Assembly (NCBI GenBank): GCA_012719555.1
Contig: JAAYAE010000316.1
Location: 1-5,953, forward strand
DNA length: 5,953 bases
Reading direction: 5' to 3'
Source of the DNA: Acholeplasmataceae bacterium
Lineage (GTDB): Bacteria; Bacillota; Negativicutes; Acidaminococcales; Acidaminococcaceae
Below, one piece after another: positions 1-5,953 of the stretch. A program made the translations under genes and the position numbers. Numbering within the stretch: position 1 is the stretch's first letter; every line of letters begins with the position of its first letter. Under the pieces are notes generated by a model that saw nothing but the letters and a program-made list of their open reading frames with translations, made no database searches and was not told where the DNA came from.

Positions 1-8
1 ATAAAAAT

Positions 9-40
9 AGTGTAATAAGACGATTTTTGTCTAAAACACT
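9..40 (+). other. Imperfect hairpin of unknown role, upstream of hpf
   Basis: AGTGT (9-13) can pair with ACACT (36-40), and AGAC (18-21) with GTCT (29-32). They are separated by an internal loop of 4 and 3 bases and capped by a 7-base loop, GATTTTT. This gives nine pairs, mostly A-T. No T-tract follows the 3' arm, so it is not a convincing terminator of the gene to the left. In DNA this AT-rich, such a structure can arise by chance. No coding region is visible in bases 1-136. Confidence 0.2.
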
Positions 41-79
41 TCAAAGTTCACAAAAAAGATAACAATTCAGTGCTTTATT

Positions 80-108
80 TTCACATGTTTGGCAGGAATA
101 TGTATAGT
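80..108 (+). promoter_or_regulatory. Probable SigA promoter of hpf
   Basis: The -35 box TTCACA (80-85, 5 of 6 to consensus) and the -10 box TATAGT (103-108, 5 of 6) are separated by 17 bases. Transcription would start near 114-116, leaving a leader of about 58 bases before the hpf ATG. A second TATAGT at 118-123 has no matching -35 box at the right distance (TTGGCA at 89-94 is 23 bases away), so I prefer the first. HPF genes in Firmicutes are often also under stress or stationary-phase sigma factors; I see no clear site of that kind. Confidence 0.55.
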
Positions 109-123
109 TTTGGCGAATATAGT
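88..123 (+). repeat. Imperfect tandem repeat over the hpf promoter, with a Spo0A-box-like site
   Basis: Two adjacent units share the blocks TTTGGC, GAATAT and AGT in the same order. Unit 1 (88-108) has AG inserted after the first block and GTAT after the second. Unit 2 (109-123) has the three blocks joined directly. The TTTGGC blocks start 21 bases apart, about two helical turns. Unit 2 contains TGGCGAA (111-117), a full match to the Spo0A box TGNCGAA, lying across the predicted transcription start. A protein bound there would be expected to block hpf transcription. Binding by any regulator is inference; only the repeat is seen. Confidence 0.45.
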
Positions 124-172
124 AATTAAGAACTAAGTGGACAAGGGTTCACTTACAGAGGAGGTCTTAATT

Positions 173-706
173 ATGACAGTAAACGTTCGTGGTAAAAACA
201 TCGACGTAACACCGGCTTTAAGAGACTATGTAGAGAAAAAAGTATTGACTATTACAAAACAGTTTAAAGTGGTAGGAGACATTTCTGCAGTTATGCGTGT
301 AGAAAAAGATCAACATATAGTGGAAATAACGGTACCTGCTAGTGGTATTGTTTTGAGAGCGCAAGAAAGTACTAAGGATATGTATTCTTCTATTGATTCT
401 TGTGTAGATAAAATAGAGAGACAGATTCACAAGTATAAAACGCGTTTAATGCGCCGCAAATATAGCAATTTCAGAGATGATTTCATTGCTGCAGCTCCAA
501 AAGATGAAGCAGATGATGGGGAATTTGCAATTGTGCGTAACAAAAAATACGTGTTAAGGCCTATGAATGTACAGGAAGCGGTTATGCAGATGAACCTTTT
601 GAACCATGATTTCTTTGTATATTTTGATGACGCCACCGAGGAAGTAAGCGTTATTTATCGCCGCAAGAATGGTGATTATGGCTTGATTGCTCCAAAGCTT
701 AAATAA
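173..706 (+). CDS. hpf: Long-form ribosome hibernation promoting factor (HPF)
   Basis: This 177-residue cytoplasmic protein belongs to the long HPF class (B. subtilis YvyD/Hpf type). It binds the 30S subunit in the mRNA/tRNA channel and joins two 70S ribosomes into an inactive 100S dimer when growth slows. The N-terminal S30AE domain spans about residues 1-100 (opening MTVNVRGKNIDVTPALRDYV, with basic residues in the helix KIERQIHKYKTRLMRRK). A charged linker of about 20 residues leads to the C-terminal dimerisation domain, residues 120-177, with the typical KKYVLRPMNVQEAV and HDFFVYFD motifs. Length is normal for the long form. The start is the ATG at 173, seven bases after a near-perfect Shine-Dalgarno AGAGGAGGT (157-165). 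A GTG at 137 in the same frame would add 12 residues but would place that site inside the gene, so I reject it. The gene is monocistronic by its own promoter and terminator, upstream of secA as in many Firmicutes. Confidence 0.96.
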   Translation: MTVNVRGKNIDVTPALRDYVEKKVLTITKQFKVVGDISAVMRVEKDQHIVEITVPASGIVLRAQESTKDMYSSIDSCVDKIERQIHKYKTRLMRRKYSNFRDDFIAAAPKDEADDGEFAIVRNKKYVLRPMNVQEAVMQMNLLNHDFFVYFDDATEEVSVIYRRKNGDYGLIAPKLK

Positions 707-723
707 GTTCATGAAAATTTTAC

Positions 724-755
724 AAAAAACCTAGAGCAGTTGCTCTGGGTTTTTT
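724..755 (+). terminator. Intrinsic terminator of hpf
   Basis: CCTAGAGC (730-737) pairs with GCTCTGGG (742-749), including one G-T pair, around the four-base loop AGTT. An A6 run (724-729) before the stem mirrors a T6 run (750-755) after it, which also makes the structure potentially active in the reverse direction. It begins 18 bases after the hpf stop codon and should end the hpf transcript. The last two T residues also serve as the first bases of the secA -35 box. Confidence 0.9.
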
Positions 756-782
756 GACTTTTAATGTCTAGTCTGATAAAAT
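754..782 (+). promoter_or_regulatory. Strong extended -10 promoter of secA
   Basis: The -35 box TTGACT (754-759, 5 of 6) and the -10 box TAAAAT (777-782, 5 of 6) are separated by 17 bases. TGA directly before the -10 box (774-776) gives the TGn extension of an extended -10 promoter. Transcription should start near 788-790, giving a leader of about 45 bases. The leader holds only a 4-pair GGG/CCC hairpin (near 800-813), too weak to call regulatory. This promoter means secA does not depend on readthrough from hpf. Confidence 0.75.
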
Positions 783-822
783 TATTGGATAGGCATGGTG
801 GGCATTTGACCCAGAAGCTAAT

Positions 823-828
823 GAGGAG
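823..828 (+). promoter_or_regulatory. Ribosome binding site of secA, relevant to start choice
   Basis: GAGGAG is followed by TGATC (829-833), so the region resembles the extended complement of the 16S rRNA 3' end with one G missing. It excludes the GTG at 828, which overlaps it. It leaves the GTG at 834 (5 bases away) and the TTG at 837 (8 bases away) as the two realistic starts for secA. Confidence 0.7.
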
Positions 829-833
829 TGATC

Positions 834-3368
834 GTGTTGCTCGAAACACTTATGAAAAAAATATTCGGAGATCCGAATGCAAAAGAGTTGAAAATCTGTC
901 AAGGCTATGTTGAGCAGATTAATGCGTTGGAACCGGAGATGGTAAAACTAAGCGACGCAAGCTTATATGCCAAGACTTCAGAATTTAAATTGCGGTTATC
1001 AAAAGGCGAAACCTTAGATGATATTTTAGTGGAAGCGTTTGCTGTTGTGCGAGAAGCAGCCCGTCGTGTTTTAGGGCTGCGGCATTTTGACGTCCAGCTT
1101 ATAGGTGGGTGTGTCTTGCATAGAGGCAAGATAGCTGAAATGCGTACAGGTGAAGGTAAAACTTTGGTTGCTACGTTGCCGGTGTACTTGAATGCACTGA
1201 CGGGTGAAGGTGTTCATGTAGTTACAGTTAACGAATACTTAGCTCGCCGTGACAGCGAGGATATGGGGCGTGTTTATAGATTCTTGGGATTGACTGTAGG
1301 ATTAGTCAAGCATGAAATGGATTTCCCTGAGCGAAAAGCTGCTTATGCTGCTGATGTTACCTATGGCACTAATAATGAATTTGGTTTTGACTATCTGCGT
1401 GATAATATGGTTGTCTCTGTAGACCAAATGGTGCAAAGACCACTCAGTTTTGCCGTTGTAGACGAAGTGGATAGTATTTTGATTGATGAAGCGCGTACTC
1501 CTCTTATTATTTCAGGCCCAGGTGAGAAATCCACTGATTTATATAAGACCTTGTCACGTGTTGTTGCTCAAATGACTGCCGGTGAAGAGAACGATTATAC
1601 TGTTGATGAAAAGTTGAAAACCGTCGCTCCCACAGAAAAAGGAATATCCAAAGCAGAAAAACTTTTGGGTGTAAAAAACATGTATGATGGTGAAGCAAGT
1701 GTGGATTTTTCCCATCAATTAATGCAGGCCTTAAAAGCTAAGGCTCTAATGATTCGTGACCGCGACTATGTAGTTAAAGATGGTGAAGTAATCATAGTTG
1801 ATGAGTTTACAGGTCGTTTAATGTTTGGACGTCGTTTTTCGGAAGGCTTGCATCAAGCAATTGAGGCAAAAGAAGGTGTTAAAGTTGAACGTGAAAGTCA
1901 AACTTTGGCTACTATTACTTTTCAGAACTACTTCCGTATGTACAAAAAACTATCCGGCATGACGGGCACTGCTAAAACTGAAGAACAAGAATTCCAGAAG
2001 ATTTATAGGCTGGATGTTATTGTTATACCAACTAATAAACCAATGATTCGTATTGATTATCCGGATGTTATTTATAAAACAAAGAAGGCTAAATACAAGG
2101 CAGCAGCAGATGATATTTCGGAATGTCATAAGACCGGCAGGCCTGTTCTGGTTGGTACTACGTCAATTCAACAATCCGAGGAATTATCCGGGGTTTTGAA
2201 ACATCGCGGAATTAAACATAATGTACTAAATGCGAAGTTTCATGAAAAAGAAGCGGAAATCATTGCTGATGCCGGTCAATATGGTGCTGTTACTATAGCT
2301 ACAAATATGGCAGGGCGTGGTACTGATATTGTGCTTGGTGAAGGAGTCCCTGAACTTGGCGGGTTGCATATAGTAGGTACAGAACGCCATGAGTCAAGAC
2401 GTATTGATAACCAGTTGCGTGGACGTTGCGCTCGCCAAGGAGATCCCGGTTCTACGCGCTTTTACCTTTCCCTTGAAGATGATTTAATGCGTCTATTTGG
2501 ATCTGATAATATATCCGGCATTATGGATAAGTTGGGAATGGAAGATGATGAACCTATTGAACATAAATTGGTGACACGTTCAATTGAGTCTGCTCAGAAA
2601 AAAGTTGAGTCACGTAACTTTGATATGCGTAAACATGTTTTGGAGTATGACGATGTTATGAATCAGCAACGTGAGGTTATTTACGAACAACGTCGTAGAA
2701 TACTTATAAAAGGTGATTTGAGAGAAAATATTATTGATATGATTAATCGTTTGGTTGATCGTACTATGACTATGTATGCACCTCCTGAGGTTTATTCGGA
2801 GGAATGGGATTTGCCGGCTATGATTGCTTATGCCGAAGAATTTTATGCTCCTGAAGGTAAGCTTACAGTGGAACATTTGCAAACTTTAAGCCGCGAAGAG
2901 CTTGATGAGTATCTTCATGAGACAGCCATTAATCATTACGAGGAACGTGAAAACATGATGGGTTCCGGGGTAATGCGCGAATTGGAAAATTTGGTTATGT
3001 TGAAAGTTGTAGACAGCCAATGGATGGAACATCTAGATGCTATGGATATGCTGCGTGAGGGCGTAGGTCTTAGAGCCTATGGACAAAGAGATCCTTTAGT
3101 AGAATATAAGTTCGAAGCTTACGATATGTTTGAAGCTATGAAAGGTGCTATTCAAGATGATGTGGTAAGATATATTTATCGGGTTAATTTAGTATCTCAG
3201 CCCAAAGTAGAGGATCATTTGGCCAATGCTTCGGTGAACAATCCCAGTGGTGACAGTGAGACTGAGAAAAAACAGCCTTTGCATAATAAAAATGAAATAG
3301 GGCGCAATGATCCTTGTCCATGTGGTAGTGGGAAAAAGTATAAAAACTGTTGCGGAAAAGAAAAATGA
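834..3368 (+). CDS. secA: Preprotein translocase ATPase SecA
   Basis: SecA is the ATP-driven motor that pushes unfolded preproteins through the SecYEG channel, cycling between cytosol and inner membrane. At 844 residues it has the usual length (B. subtilis 841). Visible parts: Walker A MRTGEGKT (103-110); Walker [12 protein letters not shown] (from D210); preprotein cross-linking domain about 227-365; SGMTGTA (374-380); second nucleotide-binding domain with [21 protein letters not shown] (490-499) and motif [13 protein letters not shown] (from 527); helical scaffold and wing domains from about 570; a variable linker; and a C-terminal zinc finger C828-x-C830-x8-C839-C840, which binds SecB or ribosomes in relatives. 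Motif VI reads CAR where E. coli and B. subtilis have SGR; its arginines are intact. I use GTG at 834; TTG at 837 has better spacing from the binding site and would shorten the protein by one residue. It has its own promoter and a hairpin after the TGA stop. It appears to be the housekeeping SecA, not an accessory SecA2, since it is full length and keeps the zinc tail. Confidence 0.98.
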   Translation: MLLETLMKKIFGDPNAKELKICQGYVEQINALEPEMVKLSDASLYAKTSEFKLRLSKGETLDDILVEAFAVVREAARRVLGLRHFDVQLIGGCVLHRGKIAEMRTGEGKTLVATLPVYLNALTGEGVHVVTVNEYLARRDSEDMGRVYRFLGLTVGLVKHEMDFPERKAAYAADVTYGTNNEFGFDYLRDNMVVSVDQMVQRPLSFAVVDEVDSILIDEARTPLIISGPGEKSTDLYKTLSRVVAQMTAGEENDYTVDEKLKTVAPTEKGISKAEKLLGVKNMYDGEASVDFSHQLMQALKAKALMIRDRDYVVKDGEVIIVDEFTGRLMFGRRFSEGLHQAIEAKEGVKVERESQTLATITFQNYFRMYKKLSGMTGTAKTEEQEFQKIYRLDVIVIPTNKPMIRIDYPDVIYKTKKAKYKAAADDISECHKTGRPVLVGTTSIQQSEELSGVLKHRGIKHNVLNAKFHEKEAEIIADAGQYGAVTIATNMAGRGTDIVLGEGVPELGGLHIVGTERHESRRIDNQLRGRCARQGDPGSTRFYLSLEDDLMRLFGSDNISGIMDKLGMEDDEPIEHKLVTRSIESAQKKVESRNFDMRKHVLEYDDVMNQQREVIYEQRRRILIKGDLRENIIDMINRLVDRTMTMYAPPEVYSEEWDLPAMIAYAEEFYAPEGKLTVEHLQTLSREELDEYLHETAINHYEERENMMGSGVMRELENLVMLKVVDSQWMEHLDAMDMLREGVGLRAYGQRDPLVEYKFEAYDMFEAMKGAIQDDVVRYIYRVNLVSQPKVEDHLANASVNNPSGDSETEKKQPLHNKNEIGRNDPCPCGSGKKYKNCCGKEK

Positions 3369-3372
3369 TTTT

Positions 3373-3408
3373 AAACGAAGTCAGGGTCATAAGGCTCTGA
3401 CTTTGTTT
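3373..3408 (+). terminator. Hairpin after secA, possible partial terminator
   Basis: A 14-pair stem joins AAACGAAGTCAGGG (3373-3386) to CTCTGACTTTGTTT (3395-3408), with two G-T pairs and an eight-base loop. It starts four bases after the secA stop codon. The sequence after the stem is GGGTTATG, not a T run; the only T residues are inside the 3' arm. Termination may therefore be incomplete, letting some secA transcripts continue into prfB. I see no convincing SigA promoter between this hairpin and prfB (3409-3446), which fits partial readthrough. Confidence 0.55.
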
Positions 3409-3446
3409 GGGTTATGTTTAACTTGCTTTGAAAGGGCGTGTGAAAC

Positions 3447-4554
3447 TTGCTTATAGAAGAATTAAGACCAGAAATTGCTAATTTAAAACTTAAGCTTGAC
3501 GAAATGAGGGGATCTCTTTGACGTCGTTCGCAAAGAGGACCGAATTGCTGAATTAGAACACAAGATGGCCGAGCCTGGGTTTTGGGATGATCCTGATGCT
3601 GCCCAAAAAATGTCTCAAGATGTTAATGGACTAAAAGACGAAACAGGAATTTTCCGCTCACTGGAACAGCGAGTGGAGGATTTGGATACTATGTGGGAAA
3701 TGGCCATGGAAGAAAATGATGATAGTATTCAAGATGAGATGGAGGAATCTTTAGCTAAAGCAAAAGCTGATGTAGAGCATTTAGAAATGGGTATGTTGTT
3801 ATGCGAAGAATATGACGCTAATAACGCTATTTTAACCTTGCATGCAGGGGCCGGCGGGACTGAGGCTCAGGATTGGACTTCTATGTTACTTCGTATGTTC
3901 ACACGTTTTGCTGAACGCGAAGGCTATCAAGTTGAAATGTTGGACTTTCTTCCCGGTGATGAAGCTGGTGTAAAAAGCTGTACACTGGCTATTAATGGTC
4001 ACAATGCCTACGGATATTTGAAATCAGAAAAGGGTGTACATCGTCTAGTACGTATTTCACCCTTTGATGCTAATGCTAGGCGTCATACCTCATTTGCGGC
4101 TGTTGATGTTATGCCGGAAATTGATGATAATGTGGAAATAGATATTAACACATCGGATTTGCGTGTAGATACTTATAGAGCAAGCGGAGCAGGTGGACAG
4201 CATGTCAATAAAACCTCATCTGCTGTGCGAATGACACACTTACCAACAGGAATAGTAGTACAGTGCCAAAATGAACGGTCACAAATCCAAAATAGGGCAC
4301 GGTGTATGCAATTATTACGGGCAAAGTTGTTTGAGTACGAAAAAAAGAAACAAGATCAGTTGAAAAGTGATCTGGCTGGAGACTATCAAGCCATTGAATG
4401 GGGAAGCCAAATTCGTTCTTATGTTTTTCAGCCCTATACTATGGTAAAAGATCATCGTACAAATACCGAGACAGGCAATGTTCAGGCCGTCATGGATGGA
4501 GATTTAGAAAAGTTTGTTGAAGCTTATTTGCGTAGCTTGAGAAAAGCAGTGTGA
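3447..4554 (+). CDS. prfB: Peptide chain release factor 2, read by +1 programmed frameshift
   Basis: RF2 reads UGA and UAA stop codons in the ribosomal A site and triggers release of the finished protein. The gene is in two frames: 3447-3518 (24 codons) and 3520-4554 (344 codons plus TGA), giving 368 residues after skipping T3519, normal for RF2. Part one reads MLIEELRPEIANLKLK...MRGSL; part two continues DVVRKEDRIAELEHKM...EPGFWDDP, the standard RF2 N-terminal helical domain. Key motifs: the stop-recognition tripeptide S204-P205-F206, specific to RF2 rather than RF1, and the catalytic GGQ (249-251) within YRASGAGGQHVN. The residue equivalent to E. coli position 246 is Ala, as in most bacteria, not the Thr of strain K-12. 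The start is TTG: an in-frame TGA lies at 3441-3443, two codons upstream, and AAGGG (3432-3436) sits 10 bases before it. An ATG at 3565 opens the second frame but would remove the N-terminal helices. The 24-codon upstream frame is not a separate gene, and the shift is not an assembly error. Confidence 0.97.
3507..3522 (+). promoter_or_regulatory. RF2 programmed +1 frameshift site
   Basis: Read in codons the site is AGG GGA TCT CTT TGA C. The internal Shine-Dalgarno-like AGGGG (3507-3511) lies in the same register to the slippery CTT (3516-3518) as in E. coli prfB, whose AGGGGG differs only in the sixth base. The in-frame TGA (3519-3521) is the codon RF2 itself reads. When RF2 is scarce the ribosome pauses, the P-site tRNA-Leu slips from CTT to TTT, and translation resumes at GAC (3520-3522). 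When RF2 is abundant, a 24-residue peptide is released. This is the well-known negative feedback loop of RF2. Confidence 0.97.
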
Positions 4555-4570
4555 TTTTTGAAGACAGAAT

Positions 4571-4575
4571 AGGAG
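4571..4575 (+). promoter_or_regulatory. Ribosome binding site of the DUF5693-type gene
   Basis: AGGAG lies seven bases before the TTG at 4583. It fixes this TTG as the start, as no ATG or GTG in that frame is close by: the first in-frame ATG is about 40 codons further in, beyond the predicted N-terminal membrane segment. Confidence 0.75.
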
Positions 4576-4582
4576 TCGCATT

Positions 4583-5953
4583 TTGAAAAAGAACTATAAT
4601 AAATTTTTGTTACTAATTATACTTGTTGGTTTATTTTTTTCCCTGTTTTTAAATTGGCAACGTTATAAAGTAGAACAGGCTAATACTATCGTTGAAACGG
4701 TAATGGAGTATGCAGCCATTACGAGACTTGCACATTCAGAGGGAATTACTGAGGGCGAAGCCTTAAAAATTTTCAAGGATAAAGGCGTTACTACTTTGGC
4801 GCTTTTTGATACTACTCTTGATAAATTATCCAATGCAGGTGCTGTTTCAGTGGTAACAGGAGCTGAACTTTTGCACGCCCAAAAGCTTGGACAATTGGCA
4901 CCTGAGTGGCAGGCTATTGTAAAAAACACGGAGTTTAATAGTGCTGCTGTTTATATATCACAAGGTAAGAGCCCTAGGGCATTGCAAGACATAGAAGAGG
5001 ATATTGCATTACGTTTCGGCAAAAATCGCCTGAAAGTTTTGAATCAGGAACCTAAGATTCTGCAATTCACCGGTGATTTAGATATGATTAAGGATAATTT
5101 CTCTACGGACGAACAAAAAGGTGTCAGAGAAATGGATTTGGGCATATCTTCGGACGAATTAGCAGCGGCGAAAGCGGCTGGGTTCATGGTTATGGTTCGA
5201 CCGGTAAATTATAGTGTTCCCTATACTGAAACGGCAGCCGGTTCCAAGAAGCAAATTGATGCTTTTTTTGCTCGCTTGGATGCTAGTGGGGCCAAGGTTT
5301 CTTCTCTTGTGCCTAGCGGAAAAAGTGTTTTGGGATTTAAGACGGATATGCCCTATGTGGCAAAAAAAATGCAAGAACGCAAAATAACACTTGGTATGGT
5401 AGAAGGAGTCACCCAGCTGCAATTTGCACCGGCAGAAGGATTGACTGAGTTGGCGAAGCTAACTGGGTACCAAGTAGCGCGAACTTATGTCATTGATAAG
5501 ATAGAACAAAAGCGTATGTCGATGTATGACGCTTTTCGTAGGTGGGCTCTGTCAGATGAAGAACGTAATATTCGCATAAATTATATTAAAACTTTTCTGA
5601 CTCCTAGAGATGGCAAAACGCTTTTGGCTACAAATGTTGATTATGTTGATAAAATTTGTCGTAGCGTTGAACAAAAAGGTTTTACTAGTGGCGAGGCTGG
5701 AATTTTTAAGCCTTATCTTTCCAATGCCTTTTTAATCTTACCGTTAATTTTTGCTGTAGTAGCCGCATGGGTCATATATGCAGGTCTCTTGTTTAATTTA
5801 TCAGACCGTAAACAATATATCTTATTATTATTTGGCGGTCTTTTGCTTAGTGCAGGGCTGTTTGTACCAGGAAAGTATACTATAGTGCGACTTACGGTAG
5901 CATTAGGTTCAGCAACAATGATTCCCGTTTTATCTATGAATTATATTATGCAG
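4583..5953 (+). CDS. Membrane-anchored protein of the DUF5693 type, partial (3' end missing)
   Basis: An open frame of 457 codons without a stop runs off the right edge, so the protein is longer than seen. It starts at TTG, 28 bases after prfB, which implies cotranscription. Residues about 7-24 (KFLLLIILVGLFFSLFLN) form one membrane segment after a short basic N-terminus, so the large middle part (about 25-378) should lie outside the cytoplasmic membrane. Hydrophobic stretches then occur at about 381-403 and 412-428, with a third from about 434 cut by the window edge. Inside the middle part are EGITEGEALKIFKDKGVTTLALFD, VVTGAEL and E327-R-N-I-R331, which resemble conserved stretches of DUF5693 proteins as I remember them. 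No catalytic motif I can name is present. From memory, such genes in related genomes often precede csaB, which would hint at an envelope polysaccharide role; that is inference, since csaB is not in view. Function unknown. Confidence 0.85.
   Translation, partial: MKKNYNKFLLLIILVGLFFSLFLNWQRYKVEQANTIVETVMEYAAITRLAHSEGITEGEALKIFKDKGVTTLALFDTTLDKLSNAGAVSVVTGAELLHAQKLGQLAPEWQAIVKNTEFNSAAVYISQGKSPRALQDIEEDIALRFGKNRLKVLNQEPKILQFTGDLDMIKDNFSTDEQKGVREMDLGISSDELAAAKAAGFMVMVRPVNYSVPYTETAAGSKKQIDAFFARLDASGAKVSSLVPSGKSVLGFKTDMPYVAKKMQERKITLGMVEGVTQLQFAPAEGLTELAKLTGYQVARTYVIDKIEQKRMSMYDAFRRWALSDEERNIRINYIKTFLTPRDGKTLLATNVDYVDKICRSVEQKGFTSGEAGIFKPYLSNAFLILPLIFAVVAAWVIYAGLLFNLSDRKQYILLLFGGLLLSAGLFVPGKYTIVRLTVALGSATMIPVLSMNYIMQ

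Noticed and set aside
118..123. The second TATAGT as the -10 box of hpf
   Set aside because: The nearest -35-like sequence, TTGGCA at 89-94, is 23 bases away, too far; the TTCACA/TATAGT pair with 17 bases is better.
137..172. A GTG start for hpf giving a 12-residue N-terminal extension
   Set aside because: The strong Shine-Dalgarno AGAGGAGGT at 157-165 lies inside this stretch and points to the ATG at 173; the resulting MTVNVRGKNI start matches the HPF family.
218..636. Reverse-strand open frames within hpf
   Set aside because: They lie opposite a clear gene, lack ribosome binding sites and resemble no known protein; they are shadows of the coding strand.
800..813. A GGG/CCC hairpin in the secA leader as a SecM-like or riboswitch control element
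   Set aside because: Only about four pairs can form, there is no leader peptide gene with an arrest sequence, and the roughly 45-base leader is too short for a known riboswitch.
828..833. A GTG start for secA at 828
   Set aside because: It overlaps the last base of the GAGGAG ribosome binding site, so it cannot be served by it.
905..3390. Reverse-strand open frames of 63-90 codons opposite secA
   Set aside because: They are short, low in plausible composition and fully opposite an essential conserved gene; no promoter or ribosome binding site supports them.
3447..3521. prfB as a pseudogene or sequencing frameshift
   Set aside because: The break lies exactly at CTT TGA C behind AGGGG, the conserved programmed frameshift of RF2, and both sides keep RF2 sequence.
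3565..4554. A shorter RF2 of 329 residues starting at ATG 3565
   Set aside because: It would lose the N-terminal helical domain, which is fully encoded upstream once the known frameshift at 3516-3522 is applied; no good ribosome binding site precedes 3565.
4663..5422. Reverse-strand open frames opposite the DUF5693-type gene
   Set aside because: The + strand frame is continuous for 457 codons with a ribosome binding site and family-like motifs, so these are shadows.

Overview
The window is a low-GC (about 40% by eye) chromosomal housekeeping segment from a Firmicute. The best guess is the Negativicutes (Selenomonadales/Acidaminococcales type). The guess rests on the gene order hpf-secA-prfB followed by a DUF5693-type membrane protein, on the long form of HPF, on strong Shine-Dalgarno sites, and on the look of the proteins. 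No marker gene fixes the genus. All genes lie on the + strand. There is no sign of a mobile element, CRISPR array, RNA gene or recent transfer.

Layout. Bases 1-172 hold no supportable gene. They carry a SigA-type promoter (80-108) overlapped by an imperfect tandem repeat (88-123) that contains a Spo0A-box-like TGGCGAA. Next comes hpf (173-706, long ribosome hibernation factor), closed by a clear intrinsic terminator (724-755). The T-tract of that terminator runs into the -35 box of a strong extended -10 promoter (754-782) that should drive secA (834-3368, full-length preprotein translocase ATPase with its zinc-binding tail). A long hairpin with a poor T-tract (3373-3408) separates secA from prfB (3447-4554, peptide chain release factor 2). 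prfB is interrupted by an in-frame TGA at codon 25 and needs the classic +1 programmed frameshift to be read. Only 28 bases after prfB, with its own ribosome binding site, starts a gene for a membrane-anchored protein of the DUF5693 type. It runs off the end of the window.

How the genes work together. Three act around the ribosome and its products: HPF parks idle ribosomes as 100S dimers, SecA exports proteins bearing signal peptides, and RF2 ends translation at UGA/UAA and controls its own level through the frameshift. The hpf-secA-prfB order is conserved in many Firmicutes. It need not be one operon, because the hpf terminator and the separate secA promoter argue for independent control of hpf. 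The DUF5693 gene is the only member without a known function. From memory, such genes often sit next to csaB (cell-wall polymer pyruvyl transferase) in related genomes, which would suggest an envelope role, but csaB is not in this window.

I found no undescribed system. The points most worth a second look are the repeat over the hpf promoter, the terminator/promoter overlap before secA, and the DUF5693 gene coupled to prfB.
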